Shown here: in pieces, positions 35,112 to 44,399 of the stretch | How the letters are laid out: each line of letters opens with the position of its first letter | Position numbering within the stretch: the stretch's first letter is position 1 | From: Desulfobulbaceae bacterium DB1 | GTDB taxonomy: Bacteria > Desulfobacterota > Desulfobulbia > Desulfobulbales > SURF-16 | Direction: 5' to 3' | DNA length: 64,000 nucleotides | Assembly: GCA_001914235.1 (NCBI GenBank) | Contig: MQUF01000003.1 | Span: forward strand, 124,001-188,000 | Made by a program: the position numbers and the translations under genes | Notes under the pieces: generated by a model | Database searches by the model: none | Told to the model about the DNA's origin: nothing | Seen by the model: the letters and a program-made list of their open reading frames with translations, nothing else

Positions 35112-35795
35112 ATGATCATTCAGCGAACGAACAATAACCATTCAGAACCTTCGAGTCTCTGCAAGATGATTAATATCGACCGTTCCGCATTCCTGCTGCC
35201 GACCAAGGCATTCCGCCGCCTTACAATACTGTTGACGATCCACCATTCGCCAAGCATCAGTCAGCACAAAATCGCCCAGGAAACAAACCTGAGCAGTTCC
35301 ATGGTGAACAACTACATTAAGCAGTTGACAACCCATGGCCTTGTTTCGGTTTCAAGCCGCAATAATCGGGACTGCAATTACCAGCTCACCAAAGAGGGAA
35401 AAAACGAACTCACCTCCCTGCTCATGGGCTATTCCGCTGAAATAGTTCAATTTTACGCGCAAACCAAAAACGAAATATCCAACCGCATCGCAGCTCTTCT
35501 CACCGGCAAGAAGCAACTTCGTTTTGTTCTTTACGGCGCCTCCGAAACGTGCGAACTGGTCATGAGGGCGCTGGAAAATTTTCCGCAGGTTACGATTGCA
35601 GCCATTGTCGACAGCTTGCCCCACAAGCAGGGGGAAGCATTCAACGGCTTTACGGTCCAAAAACCGGACGCAATAGCCGCCATCAAACCGGACTGCGTCT
35701 TGATAACCTCCTATGCCAAACAGGATGAAATATACGATGCGACAAAACATCTTGAAAAAAACGGCATAACCGTTCAACGACTGACCACGGTGTAA
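35112..35795 (+). CDS. Winged-helix regulator with a Rossmann-like sugar-nucleotide-type domain
   Basis: About 227 residues (starts at 35094 or 35166 also possible; AGGA precedes 35112). Residues 15-100 form a MarR-like winged helix (ISQHKIAQETNLSSSMVNNY, LTTHGLVSVSSRNNRDCNYQ). From about 135, FVLYGASETCELVMRALENF, ITAAIVDS-like and PDCVLITSYAKQDEIYDATK form a small Rossmann-like unit that could sense a nucleotide sugar or cofactor. Probably a local regulator of glycan genes; it lies 6 bases before the NeuB fusion. Confidence 0.75.
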   Translation: MIIQRTNNNHSEPSSLCKMINIDRSAFLLPTKAFRRLTILLTIHHSPSISQHKIAQETNLSSSMVNNYIKQLTTHGLVSVSSRNNRDCNYQLTKEGKNELTSLLMGYSAEIVQFYAQTKNEISNRIAALLTGKKQLRFVLYGASETCELVMRALENFPQVTIAAIVDSLPHKQGEAFNGFTVQKPDAIAAIKPDCVLITSYAKQDEIYDATKHLEKNGITVQRLTTV

Positions 35796-35800
35796 ACGCC

Positions 35801-37681
35801 ATGCAGACTCTTCAGATCGGCAGACATACCATCGGCGAGGACATGCCGACCTATATCGTGGCCGAAATCGGCATCAATCATAATGGTGATGAAAGCCGGG
35901 CGGCCGCGCTCATTGCCGAGGCCGCCCGGGCCGGGGTAAATGCGGTCAAGTTCCAGAAAAGGCATCTTCCCAGCCTCTACCCCGCGGAGCTGCTCAATAC
36001 ACCGGAGAAATTCGAACAGAACTTTCAGTACATGATTCCACTGCTCAAAGAGGTGGAGTTGCCCGATGAGGTATATCCGCGCCTCAAAAAACAATGCACT
36101 GAGCTGGGGATTGATTTTCTTTGCACCCCCTTTGATATAAAAAGCGCTGATTTTCTTCATGATCTCGGCATCAACGCCTATAAGATCGCCTCCGCCGACC
36201 TTACCAACCTGGAGCTTTTGGCACACGTGGCTGCCTTTGGCAAGCCGCTCATTGTTTCCACCGGCATGTCGCTCTGGGAGGAAATAGAGGCTGCTGTCGA
36301 TTTTCTGCGCCGGCAACCTGCCCCCTTTGCCCTGTTGCATTGCCGCAGCGTCTACCCGGTCTGGCCGCGGGAGGTCAATCTGCGCATGATCAACAAGCTT
36401 AAAAAATTCGGCTGCCCGGTGGGCTATTCCGGTCATGAGGTCGGCATTGTCATCCCGCTGGTAGCTGCCTCCATGGGCGCCTGCATCATCGAAAAGCACA
36501 TCACTCTGGACAAAACCATGCGCGGCCCGGACCACAAGGTGAGTCTCGACCCCTATGAGTTCAAACGTCTGGTGCGCGACATCCGGGTTGCCGACCAGGC
36601 TGTCGGCAAAAGCAAGCGCTATCTCCTCCGGGGGGAAGTGCTCAACCGGGAGCTTTTCGGTAAAAGCCTTGTAGCCTCTCGGGATATTCCCGCCGGCACC
36701 GCTATTTCCCGCGAGATGGTCATGACCAAAGGGCCCGGCAAGGGACTGAATCCCCTTAAAATAAATGAATTGCTCGGCACCACGGCCAAACGCCACATCC
36801 GGCAATTTGATTTTTTCAAACAATGCGATCTGGAAGACGCGGACAAGGCAGCAAACCTTGCAAGATCGTTTAAAAACGAGTGGGGCCTTATCGCCCGCTT
36901 CACCGATGCCGAAGCCATGCTGGCCCACCACCCCAAGGTGCTTGAGTTTCATCTGGCGGAAAAGGACTTCTCCCTCACCCCGCATCTCAACGGCGAATAC
37001 CCCTGTAAACTCGTGGTGCATGCCCCGGAATACATGGGAGACGAACTGCACGATCTGGCCAGCCATAACGAAGGGGTCCGGCTGCGGTCCGTGGACCAGA
37101 CAATCCGGGCAATCGAACTGACGAAAAAACTGGCCCCATTTTTCCCGGGCAAACCGAAATTCGTGACCCATCCCGGCGCCATGAGCCTGAATACCAAGCT
37201 GAATCCGCTGGAATTGGCAGCCAACCTCGGCAAATCCGTCCGCGAAATCATGCCCATGGCCGGTGACGATATCGAATTCCTACTGGAAAACCTTCCCCCC
37301 TATCCCTGGTATTTCGGGGGGCAATGGAAAGGCAACTATTTCATGGCAGCCGATGAAATTGCCGCTTTCTGCACCCGGCACGGGGTAAACATCTGTTTTG
37401 ATCTTTCCCACGCCGCGCTTTACTGCAACGCCAAAGAGATGGATCTTGCCGACTACATACAAACCGTTCTCCCTTATATCCGGCATATCCATTTTGCCGA
37501 TGCCTACGGCCTGGACGGCGAAGGCATGCAGATCGGCGAAGGCGATATTGATCTTAACCGCATCATGCCGCTGTTTGCCGACTATCACGGCACCTGGGTT
37601 CCCGAGGTCTGGCGCGGCCACCTGGAAAACGGGCAGGGATTCTTGACGGCGCTGGAACGGCTCAGGCCGTATCAGCTGTAA
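35801..37681 (+). CDS. NeuB-family nonulosonate synthase fused to a TIM-barrel isomerase-like domain
   Basis: 626 residues. Residues 1-285 are a complete NeuB barrel: YIVAEIGINHNGDESRAAAL, VNAVKFQKR, KIASADLTN, LIVSTGMSLWEEI, LLHCRSVYP and VGYSGHEVGI. About 285-350 is a SAF/antifreeze-like domain (GKSLVASRDIPAGTAISREM). About 365-626 is an AP-endonuclease-2/xylose-isomerase-like barrel (HAPEYMG, ENLPPYPWYFGG, ICFDLSHAAL, HIHFADAYGLDGEGMQIGEG, with metal-ligand-type His/Glu). NeuB condenses phosphoenolpyruvate with a six-carbon sugar to give a nonulosonic acid. The second barrel may prepare or epimerise the sugar substrate, which is inference. Confidence 0.88.
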   Translation: MQTLQIGRHTIGEDMPTYIVAEIGINHNGDESRAAALIAEAARAGVNAVKFQKRHLPSLYPAELLNTPEKFEQNFQYMIPLLKEVELPDEVYPRLKKQCTELGIDFLCTPFDIKSADFLHDLGINAYKIASADLTNLELLAHVAAFGKPLIVSTGMSLWEEIEAAVDFLRRQPAPFALLHCRSVYPVWPREVNLRMINKLKKFGCPVGYSGHEVGIVIPLVAASMGACIIEKHITLDKTMRGPDHKVSLDPYEFKRLVRDIRVADQAVGKSKRYLLRGEVLNRELFGKSLVASRDIPAGTAISREMVMTKGPGKGLNPLKINELLGTTAKRHIRQFDFFKQCDLEDADKAANLARSFKNEWGLIARFTDAEAMLAHHPKVLEFHLAEKDFSLTPHLNGEYPCKLVVHAPEYMGDELHDLASHNEGVRLRSVDQTIRAIELTKKLAPFFPGKPKFVTHPGAMSLNTKLNPLELAANLGKSVREIMPMAGDDIEFLLENLPPYPWYFGGQWKGNYFMAADEIAAFCTRHGVNICFDLSHAALYCNAKEMDLADYIQTVLPYIRHIHFADAYGLDGEGMQIGEGDIDLNRIMPLFADYHGTWVPEVWRGHLENGQGFLTALERLRPYQL

Positions 37682-37776
37682 CGGCGAAAAAAACATTTAA
37701 CTATCAACCGATTCATGCCGAACAGCAACACATACCGTTCACTCATTAAACGATCTTTTTAAGGTAATTTTTCCCG

Positions 37777-38733
37777 ATGAACATCCTGATGATCACAGCC
37801 AATGACCCGGCAGGCATGGGCATTGCCTTTACCAACGCCATCAACCGGTACAGCGGGCATCGATGCAGGCTTGTTACCAGTCAGGACCGTTATGGGATCG
37901 ATTTCGGCAAGGACATCCATCTGCCGGATATCCACGATGATGATTTCGGCGAGGTGGAGCAGCTGCTGAAAGATGCCGACATCATTCATTTTCATATGCT
38001 GACGGACGAGAACTCGCATCTCGGCCCGCTGGTTATCCGTCACTATACGGAAGGAAAAAAGATCCTGCACCATCACCATGGCCATCCCGATTATCTGATC
38101 AACGTGGCGGCATACAACGAAAAATACCGCAGGCTCGGGCGCCGGGTTATCGTCTCCACCCCCGACCTTCTGCAGATTGCCGAGAATGCCACCTGGGTGC
38201 CGAACCTGGTGCCCATCAATGATACGCATTACCTGCCGCGCCTTGAAGAGAGTCTGCCCCCCGGACCGCTGAAGATCTGTCAGGCCCCGACCAGGAAATT
38301 CGATAAGCATACCGATGTGTTTTGCCGGGTTTTCCTCAGGCTCAGGATGGAGTACCCGCACATCGATCAGGTGATCCTGGAAAGGATGAACCACCTCGAC
38401 TGCCTGAACAGCAAAAAAACATGCCATATCGTTTTCGACCATATGCGCGGCTGGTTCGGCATCTCGTCACTGGAGTCCCTCTGCCAGGGGAAACCGGTGA
38501 TCGCAGGACTTGACGACTGGAACATCAAATGCATCAAGGAGTTCACCGGAACCGACGAACTCCCTTGGCAGGTGGCCCGCGATGAGGACTCCCTTTATCG
38601 AGTCCTGCACACATTGATAGCGGACCGGGAATTACGCGACGCGGTCGGCAGGAAGTCCCGGGAATTCATGGAACAGCACTGGACCGAGCAGCAGGCCCTG
38701 CAGGTGCTGCTTGCTGTTTACGCCGCTTTGTAA
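37777..38733 (+). CDS. Glycosyltransferase-like protein (GT-B fold)
   Basis: 318 residues. MNILMITANDPAGMGIAFTN opens a Rossmann half; DIIHFHMLTDE and HHHHGHPD follow. The second half has PLKICQAPTRKFDKHTDVF and a donor-site-like block WFGISSLESLCQGKPVIAGL, as in family 4-type enzymes. Cytoplasmic. Acceptor and donor unknown. 10 bases before the antiterminator gene. Confidence 0.7.
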   Translation: MNILMITANDPAGMGIAFTNAINRYSGHRCRLVTSQDRYGIDFGKDIHLPDIHDDDFGEVEQLLKDADIIHFHMLTDENSHLGPLVIRHYTEGKKILHHHHGHPDYLINVAAYNEKYRRLGRRVIVSTPDLLQIAENATWVPNLVPINDTHYLPRLEESLPPGPLKICQAPTRKFDKHTDVFCRVFLRLRMEYPHIDQVILERMNHLDCLNSKKTCHIVFDHMRGWFGISSLESLCQGKPVIAGLDDWNIKCIKEFTGTDELPWQVARDEDSLYRVLHTLIADRELRDAVGRKSREFMEQHWTEQQALQVLLAVYAAL

Positions 38734-38742
38734 GGACACAAT

Positions 38743-39300
38743 ATGACGCTGAAGGCAAGCGACAACCCGCCCTCCTGCTTTCCGGATGATCTTTTTGGGC
38801 GGCCGGCTGCCGGCGACGAAACAGTGTGGTGGGTTGCCCGCACCAAAAGCAGGCAGGAAAAGGCCCTGGCCTGGGAGCTGAAGGCAAGAGGACTCGCCTA
38901 TTATCTGCCGCTCACGGCAAAACCGCAGAAATGCCGGGGCAGGATGCGGACTTCGATTCTGCCGCTTTTTAACGGTTACCTGTTTTTCAAGGGTGACAGG
39001 CAGGGACGCTATGATGTCCTGTGCGGCGGCCGCATCGCCCAGCTCATCGAGGTGCCGGACCAGGAAAGAATTGCCCATGAACTGGCAAATCTGCACCGGG
39101 CCACCCAGGCCAGGATACATTTGACCCTCTGCGACTTTGCCAGAGAGGGCCAGCGGGTGCTGGTTATTGCCGGCCCCTTTACCGGCATGGAAGGCATAGT
39201 CCTGAAACAGAAAAATCAGACCCGCCTGATCCTGAACCTCGCAGCGATCAAACAGGCGGCAACTGTTGAAATTGCCCTGGACCACGTCCAGCCGATTTAA
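38743..39300 (+). CDS. NusG-family specialised antiterminator (RfaH/UpxY/LoaP type)
   Basis: 185 residues. The NGN domain reads WWVARTKSRQEKALAWELKA then YYLPLTAKPQ...ILPLFNGYLFFKG; the C-terminal KOW domain is GQRVLVIAGPFTGMEGIVLK. Paralogues of NusG at the head of long polysaccharide operons let RNA polymerase read through to distal genes. Here the gene immediately precedes a run of more than 20 co-directional genes, and the leader at 39301-39448 has a hairpin that could be part of its recognition signal. Confidence 0.9.
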   Translation: MTLKASDNPPSCFPDDLFGRPAAGDETVWWVARTKSRQEKALAWELKARGLAYYLPLTAKPQKCRGRMRTSILPLFNGYLFFKGDRQGRYDVLCGGRIAQLIEVPDQERIAHELANLHRATQARIHLTLCDFAREGQRVLVIAGPFTGMEGIVLKQKNQTRLILNLAAIKQAATVEIALDHVQPI

Positions 39301-39336
39301 CACAACTGGTTGATATCAGAAAGATTTTATCAAAAA

Positions 39337-39352
39337 TTCGGGTGTACCCGAA
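39337..39352 (+). promoter_or_regulatory. Leader hairpin ahead of legB, possible antitermination element
   Basis: TTCGGGT (39337-39343) and ACCCGAA (39346-39352) are exact complements, folding as a 6-bp stem with a 4-base loop, in the 148-base leader between the antiterminator gene and legB. No U-run follows, so it is not a terminator. No ops consensus (GGCGGTAG) is visible. Confidence 0.45.
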
Positions 39353-39448
39353 AGGGACGAAGTGCGCCCGGCGTTTGTTACGGCGCCACTGGCCCTGCCA
39401 CAAACAATGCGAAGCCATCCCGAATAACTCGCTCACCCAAAACAGACT

Positions 39449-40459
39449 ATGGAATTAAAGTCCGGTAAAATACTGGTGACAGGAGCCGACGGTTTCATCG
39501 GCTCGCACCTTGTCGAATATCTTATTCGCATGGGATGCGATGTCAGGGCCTTTGTCATGTACAACTCATTTAACTCCTGGGGCTGGCTGGACAGCCTGGA
39601 CAGGGACGTGAAGCGCGACCTGGACGTGTTTGCGGGTGACATTCGCGATCCAATTGGCACCAGGTCCGCCATGCAGGGTTGCCATACCGTCTTTCACCTG
39701 GCGGCACTTATCTCCATCCCCTTTTCCTATCATTCGCCGCAGGCATTCATCGATACCAACATCAAGGGAACACTGAATGTGGTACAGGCGGCCCGGGATC
39801 TTGGCGTTGCCAAGGTCGTGCATACATCCACCAGCGAGGTTTACGGAACGGCCATCTCTGTTCCCATGGATGAAAAACACCCCCTGCAGCCGCAATCGCC
39901 CTATTCAGCTTCCAAGATGAGTGGAGATCATGTCGCTCTCTCTTTTTTTCACGCCTTCGAGACGCCGGTGGCGGTAATCAGGCCCTTCAACACTTACGGC
40001 CCGCGTCAGTCAGCCCGGGCCGTCATTCCCACCATCATCTCCCAGGTGCTTTCCGGCGCCTTGGAAGTTCGCCTGGGCGCCATGCATCCGACGCGGGATT
40101 TCAATTTCATCTCCGATACCGTGGCGGGGTTCATTGCCGTGGCGCGATCGGATAAAACGGTCGGCGAAATAATCAATGTCGGCGGCGGCTGCGAGGTGGC
40201 CATCGGCCGTCTGGTGGAATTGATCCTGGATCAAATGGGCTCCACGGCGCAAATCATTACCGAAGAGAAACGACTGCGACCCAGCAACAGCGAGGTGGAA
40301 AGGCTTTGCTGCGACAACGCAAAGGCCCGGCAACTTACGGGATGGCGGCCCGAATACCATGGGGAAGAGGGCCTGCGGCGCGGTATCGCGGCAACGGTGG
40401 AGTGGTTCTCCCGTCCCGGCATTATGGACCTTTATAAAACGGATCGCTACAATGTCTAA
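39449..40459 (+). CDS. legB: NAD-dependent UDP-sugar 4,6-dehydratase, LegB-like
   Basis: 336 residues, extended short-chain dehydrogenase: ILVTGADGFIGSHLVEYL (nucleotide site), then RAFVMYNSFNSWGWLD, which I associate with LegB, TSTSEVYGTA, and catalytic YSASK. LegB performs the first step towards legionaminic acid, forming the 4-keto-6-deoxy sugar nucleotide. In Campylobacter the substrate is GDP-GlcNAc, made by the nucleotidyltransferase PtmE, and a nucleotidyltransferase gene overlaps here by 8 bases. First gene of the long operon. Confidence 0.88.
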   Translation: MELKSGKILVTGADGFIGSHLVEYLIRMGCDVRAFVMYNSFNSWGWLDSLDRDVKRDLDVFAGDIRDPIGTRSAMQGCHTVFHLAALISIPFSYHSPQAFIDTNIKGTLNVVQAARDLGVAKVVHTSTSEVYGTAISVPMDEKHPLQPQSPYSASKMSGDHVALSFFHAFETPVAVIRPFNTYGPRQSARAVIPTIISQVLSGALEVRLGAMHPTRDFNFISDTVAGFIAVARSDKTVGEIINVGGGCEVAIGRLVELILDQMGSTAQIITEEKRLRPSNSEVERLCCDNAKARQLTGWRPEYHGEEGLRRGIAATVEWFSRPGIMDLYKTDRYNV

Positions 40460-41177
40460 GACCGCGGTGATACTTGCAGGAGGCAAGGGCAAACGGCTTC
40501 GCCCCTATACGACGGTTCTGCCAAAGCCTCTCATGCCGATCGGCGACTATCCCATTGTCGAGGTCATCATCCGACAGCTCGCCGCAGCGGGCATCGACCG
40601 TATCATCATGGCCGTCAATCACCAGGCGGACATCATCAAATCCTATTTCAATTCCGGCGGCAAGTGGGGGGTGAAAATCGAATATTCCCTTGAAAAACAT
40701 CCATTGGGCACCATGGGGCCGCTCAGATTGCTCAACGGCAGGCTGCCAACCCATTTCATGGTCCTTAATGGCGATGTCCTCACCGACCTCGACTTCTCCG
40801 CCTTTTACGACCACCATGTCCAACAAAACAACCTTTTCACCGTGGCCGCCCAGCACCGCGAGGTACGCTCCGAGTTCGGCGTGCTCGAAACCAATGCCGA
40901 AGACAGGCTCATCGCCTTTCAGGAAAAACCCGTACAGAGGCATCTTGTCAGCATGGGCATCTATATGGTTGCCAGGGAAACGGTGGATTTCATCCAGACC
41001 GACAGGCTGTTCGGCTTTGATGATCTGATGCACGCCCTCTTAAAGGCGAATCGCGAGGTCAGCATCATGCGGCATGATGGACTCTGGCTGGATATCGGCA
41101 GACCCGACGACTACATGCGGGCCATCGACCTCTTCGAGGAACGACAGGAACAATTTTTAGGCAAAGGCTGGAAATAG
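40452..41177 (+). CDS. Sugar-1-phosphate nucleotidyltransferase (PtmE/RmlA-like)
   Basis: 241 residues; the ATG at 40452 overlaps the legB stop. AVILAGGKGKRLRPYTTVLP-KPLMP is the signature of nucleotidyltransferases; VLNGDVLTD holds the metal-binding Asp and WLDIGRPDDYMRA closes the fold. Short, without a hexapeptide tail. Beside legB and a LegC-like aminotransferase it probably makes the activated GlcN or GlcNAc that enters the legionaminic pathway. NDP specificity (GDP or UDP) cannot be read. Confidence 0.85.
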   Translation: MSKTAVILAGGKGKRLRPYTTVLPKPLMPIGDYPIVEVIIRQLAAAGIDRIIMAVNHQADIIKSYFNSGGKWGVKIEYSLEKHPLGTMGPLRLLNGRLPTHFMVLNGDVLTDLDFSAFYDHHVQQNNLFTVAAQHREVRSEFGVLETNAEDRLIAFQEKPVQRHLVSMGIYMVARETVDFIQTDRLFGFDDLMHALLKANREVSIMRHDGLWLDIGRPDDYMRAIDLFEERQEQFLGKGWK

Positions 41178-41180
41178 CGG

Positions 41181-42329
41181 ATGGAATGGCAAATCCCCCT
41201 TTTTGACCTCAACCTGGGACAGGAAGAACGGTTGGCGTTAATGGGCGTCCTCGACTCCGGCTGGTTGACCATGGGCAGAGAGACTGCCGGCTTCGAGGAG
41301 GAATTCAGCGTCCATGCCAAAGTACCCCATGCCATAGCCGTGACAAACGGCACCGCGGCGCTCCATCTCTGCCTGAAGGCCTTCGACATCGGTCCGGGTG
41401 ATGAAGTCATCTGTCCGTCCCTGAATTTTTGCGCCGGTCCCAATGTCATCGTTGCCGTGGGGGCCGAGGTGATTTTCGCGGACATTACCTCCCGGGACGA
41501 TCTCTGCCTTTCTCCCATGGACGTGGCTGCCAGGATCACGCCGCGCACCAAAGCCATCATGGCGATGCATTATGCCGGATACCCCTGTGACATGGCGCAT
41601 CTCAACGACATCGCCCGCAACCACGGCCTGCACCTCATCGAAGACGCGGCCCACGCCTTGGGCGCCGAGCTGGCTGGGACCAGGTGCGGCGCCCTCGCCG
41701 ATGCAGGATGCTTCAGTTTCTACTCCAACAAAAACATGACCACCGGCGAGGGCGGCATGATCACCACCTCCCACCCGGAACTCGCGCAACGCCTCCGCCT
41801 GCTGCGTTCCCACGGCATGAGCGTGCCCACCCTGGACCGCCATAAAGGCCATGCATTCAGTTATAATGTGATTGAGCCCGGTTTCAACTACCGCATGGAC
41901 GAATTGCGGGCGGCCCTGGGGCGGGTCCAGCTCAAACGGCTCGACGCGGGGAACGCCGGTCGTCGCGAGCTGGCACAACGTTACCGCGACAATCTTGCGG
42001 GAGAATTCGTGACCTTTCCTTTCTCCAGTCCGCGCGGCCAGAGCGCGCATCACATTCAGCCGGTTCTCCTGCCGCCGGGCACGGACCGCGGAGACTTCAT
42101 GCAATTTCTTAAAAGCCGGGGAATCCAGACCTCCATCCACTATCCGCCGACCCATCTCTTCGATTGGTATCGCGGCAGATACCCAGGGGTGAGCCTGCCG
42201 GTCACCGAGGAGGCGTTCCCCCGTCTTGTCACCCTGCCCCTTTTCGCCTCCATGCGCCAGGAACAGGTTGATCGTGTCTGCGAGGCGGTTTGCGATTATT
42301 TCTCCAGCCAAACAAGGAGGACCGCATGA
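41181..42329 (+). CDS. PLP-dependent sugar aminotransferase (DegT/DnrJ family, LegC-like)
   Basis: 382 residues. IPLFDLNLGQEERLALMGVL, ALHLCLKAFDIGPGDEVICP, LIEDAAHALGAE and the PLP-lysine in FSFYSNKNMTTGEGGMITT are the hallmarks. It transfers an amino group to the C4 ketone of the 4-keto sugar made by LegB. A close role as LegC is inferred from the neighbours; PseC/PglE-type specificities are possible. Starts 3 bases after the nucleotidyltransferase and overlaps the PIG-L gene by 4. Confidence 0.85.
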   Translation: MEWQIPLFDLNLGQEERLALMGVLDSGWLTMGRETAGFEEEFSVHAKVPHAIAVTNGTAALHLCLKAFDIGPGDEVICPSLNFCAGPNVIVAVGAEVIFADITSRDDLCLSPMDVAARITPRTKAIMAMHYAGYPCDMAHLNDIARNHGLHLIEDAAHALGAELAGTRCGALADAGCFSFYSNKNMTTGEGGMITTSHPELAQRLRLLRSHGMSVPTLDRHKGHAFSYNVIEPGFNYRMDELRAALGRVQLKRLDAGNAGRRELAQRYRDNLAGEFVTFPFSSPRGQSAHHIQPVLLPPGTDRGDFMQFLKSRGIQTSIHYPPTHLFDWYRGRYPGVSLPVTEEAFPRLVTLPLFASMRQEQVDRVCEAVCDYFSSQTRRTA

Positions 42330-42952
42330 ACGTTCTTGGCGTCGGTGCCCATTTCGACGATCTCGAGCTGGGCTGCGGCGGTACGCTGATCAACCACGCC
42401 AGGGCGGGTGACAGGGTAACCATGCTGGTCATCACCCACTCCGGGTATGTCGATCCCGACGGCAATGTCATCCGCAAAAGAGAAACTGCCCTGGCTGAAG
42501 GGCTCAAAGCGGCAGGGATCATCGGTGCCGATTTGATCTGTCTGGAATATCCCACCCTCGAGATTTCCTTCGATGAAGCGCTGACCAAACGCATTCAGCA
42601 GATAATCGAAGGGCGGCAAATAGACACCATTTACAGCCACTGGGAGGGAGACCTGCACCGTGATCACAAGCTCACCGCCCAAAGCACCCTCATGGCGGGC
42701 AGACACGCGCCGCGCTTTCTGATGTATCGCAGCAACTACTATGTAACCGGTCAACCCTTCGGCGGGAATTTTTATGTCAACATCTCCGATGTTATTGAAG
42801 AAAAACGCGAAGCCATCCGGGCGCATGCCTCGGAAATGGAGCGGGTCAACTACAGCTGGCTCGACTTTGTGGAGAGACAGGACGCCAATCATGGCCTCAT
42901 CATCGGGGTGCGGTACGCGGAGCAGTTCAAGGTAGTTCGCTATCTGCTGTAA
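42326..42952 (+). CDS. PIG-L-family N-acetyl-sugar deacetylase
   Basis: 208 residues. LGVGAHFDDLELGCGGTL carries the metal-binding HxDD motif, and GDLHRDHKLTAQ supplies the third ligand. Family members hydrolyse N-acetyl from GlcNAc derivatives with a divalent metal. In this operon it could free an amino group for new acylation by the GNAT or formyltransferase products nearby (inference). AAGGAGG precedes the ATG, which overlaps the aminotransferase stop. Confidence 0.88.
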   Translation: MNVLGVGAHFDDLELGCGGTLINHARAGDRVTMLVITHSGYVDPDGNVIRKRETALAEGLKAAGIIGADLICLEYPTLEISFDEALTKRIQQIIEGRQIDTIYSHWEGDLHRDHKLTAQSTLMAGRHAPRFLMYRSNYYVTGQPFGGNFYVNISDVIEEKREAIRAHASEMERVNYSWLDFVERQDANHGLIIGVRYAEQFKVVRYLL

Positions 42953-42962
42953 GCGGCAAACC

Positions 42963-43643
42963 ATGATCGTGACCATTCATCAACCCGACTTCGCACCCTG
43001 GCTGGGCTTCTTTGACCGCTGGCAGAAGAGCGATCTCTTTATCGTGCTGGACGACGTGCAGTTTCTGCGCCGGGGCTGGCATCACCGCGACCGGGTCAAA
43101 ACCGCCGCCGGTCCCCGCTGGCTGACCGTGCCGGTGAAAAAGAAAGGGCGCTTCGCCCAGCGGATCAATGAAACCGAAATCGACAATGCCATTGACTGGC
43201 GGACAAAACATCTGGACACCATTGCCGCGGCTTACGGAAAAACGCCGGGATTCAGGACGGTTTTTCCGCTTCTTGCCCGTACATACGGCGAGCGGCACAC
43301 CCTGCTCGTTGAATTCAACCTTGCGCTTCTCGCCCTCTTCGCCGGGCTGCTGGGGATCGGCACGCCAATGGCTTTCGCCTCGGCCCACCCCTCCACCAGC
43401 CGGGCCGGCGAACGACTGGCCGAACTGACCGCAATCCATGGCGGCACGGTCTACCATACAGGGACGGGTTCCCGCAGTTATCTCGACGAGAATATTTTCG
43501 CCGCGCGCGGCATTGCGGTCCTCTGGCAGGAGTTCGGCCATCCCCACTATCCGCAGCCGCACGGCGATTTCGCGGCCGGCATGTCAGTGATCGATTTTCT
43601 GATGTGCCAATCCCCCGCAAATGCCAAAGGATACCATGCCTAA
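42963..43643 (+). CDS. WbqC-like family protein
   Basis: 226 residues. MIVTIHQPDFAPWLGFFDRW is the family's N-terminal signature, followed by DDVQFLRRGWHHRDRVKTA and VPVKKKGRFAQRINETEID. WbqC-like proteins occur in O-antigen and nonulosonate operons; their biochemical role is undetermined. Overlaps the GNAT gene by 8 bases. Confidence 0.88.
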   Translation: MIVTIHQPDFAPWLGFFDRWQKSDLFIVLDDVQFLRRGWHHRDRVKTAAGPRWLTVPVKKKGRFAQRINETEIDNAIDWRTKHLDTIAAAYGKTPGFRTVFPLLARTYGERHTLLVEFNLALLALFAGLLGIGTPMAFASAHPSTSRAGERLAELTAIHGGTVYHTGTGSRSYLDENIFAARGIAVLWQEFGHPHYPQPHGDFAAGMSVIDFLMCQSPANAKGYHA

Positions 43644-44397
43644 CATATCCGGCCCCAGGCATCGAACGCTTGACTGGGATTCAGAAATACTCGGCATAAG
43701 TTGCGGCCAAGTGTTCCCGCCCTCGGTCGAGGCTGATGGCGACGCTCTTGCTCGCGATATTCTCGCGGCCATTCCTCCCGGTGAATCGCTCACCTTGTGC
43801 AAGCTTCCGGCATCCTGTCCGCGCACGGCGACCGCATTGCTGCGGCGCGGCGGCAGGTTCGTGGATTCCGAGATGGTTTTCCACTTTCATGACAGCGAAA
43901 AGCTGCCGCAAAACACCATTGAGGTCAACGCTGTTTCTTCCGTCGCCCCCGGTCCGTTTCTTCCTCTCGCCGCCGAAATAACCCATAGCCGTTTTTTCCT
44001 CGACCCCGGCATAGGACGGGACAAGGCAATAACCCTTTGGCGCGAATCCATCCGCAACCTCTGCGCCGGCCGTGCGGACCAACTCATCGTGGCCCGGCTT
44101 GATGAAAGCCCCGCCGGGCTTGCCGCGGTCTTTAACGAACAAGACGGACGGAACATTTTCCTGGTCGGGGTATTACCGAATATGCGCCGCAAAGGGGCAG
44201 GCCGGGCCATGCTCCACTATCTTGCCGTCCAGAACCTCGGACCATTACGCGTCCAGGTTCTGGCCTCAAACACGGCCGCCCTGAAATTCTACGGCGACTC
44301 CGGCTTCAGACTGGAATCGGTTCGCCATATCCTGCATCTTCATGCAGGAGAAATGACCGAAGCACCAGAGCCTCTCCATTATGCAAAACGAATTTGA
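43636..44397 (+). CDS. GNAT-family N-acetyltransferase
   Basis: 253 residues; the ATG at 43636 is chosen for AAAGGA six bases upstream (43621 is an alternative). The C-terminal 110 residues show the acetyl-CoA loop FLVGVLPNMRRKGAGRAMLH and NTAALKFYGDSGFRLES. The N-terminal half resembles WecD-type sugar acetyltransferases in layout. Probably acetylates the 4-amino sugar (the LegH/PseH role), or a product of PIG-L. Confidence 0.82.
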   Translation: MPNISGPRHRTLDWDSEILGISCGQVFPPSVEADGDALARDILAAIPPGESLTLCKLPASCPRTATALLRRGGRFVDSEMVFHFHDSEKLPQNTIEVNAVSSVAPGPFLPLAAEITHSRFFLDPGIGRDKAITLWRESIRNLCAGRADQLIVARLDESPAGLAAVFNEQDGRNIFLVGVLPNMRRKGAGRAMLHYLAVQNLGPLRVQVLASNTAALKFYGDSGFRLESVRHILHLHAGEMTEAPEPLHYAKRI

Positions 44398-44399
44398 CC

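Noticed and set aside
35774-37171. 465-codon open frame antisense to the NeuB fusion
   Set aside because: The plus strand encodes clear NeuB, SAF and barrel motifs; the antisense frame has none.
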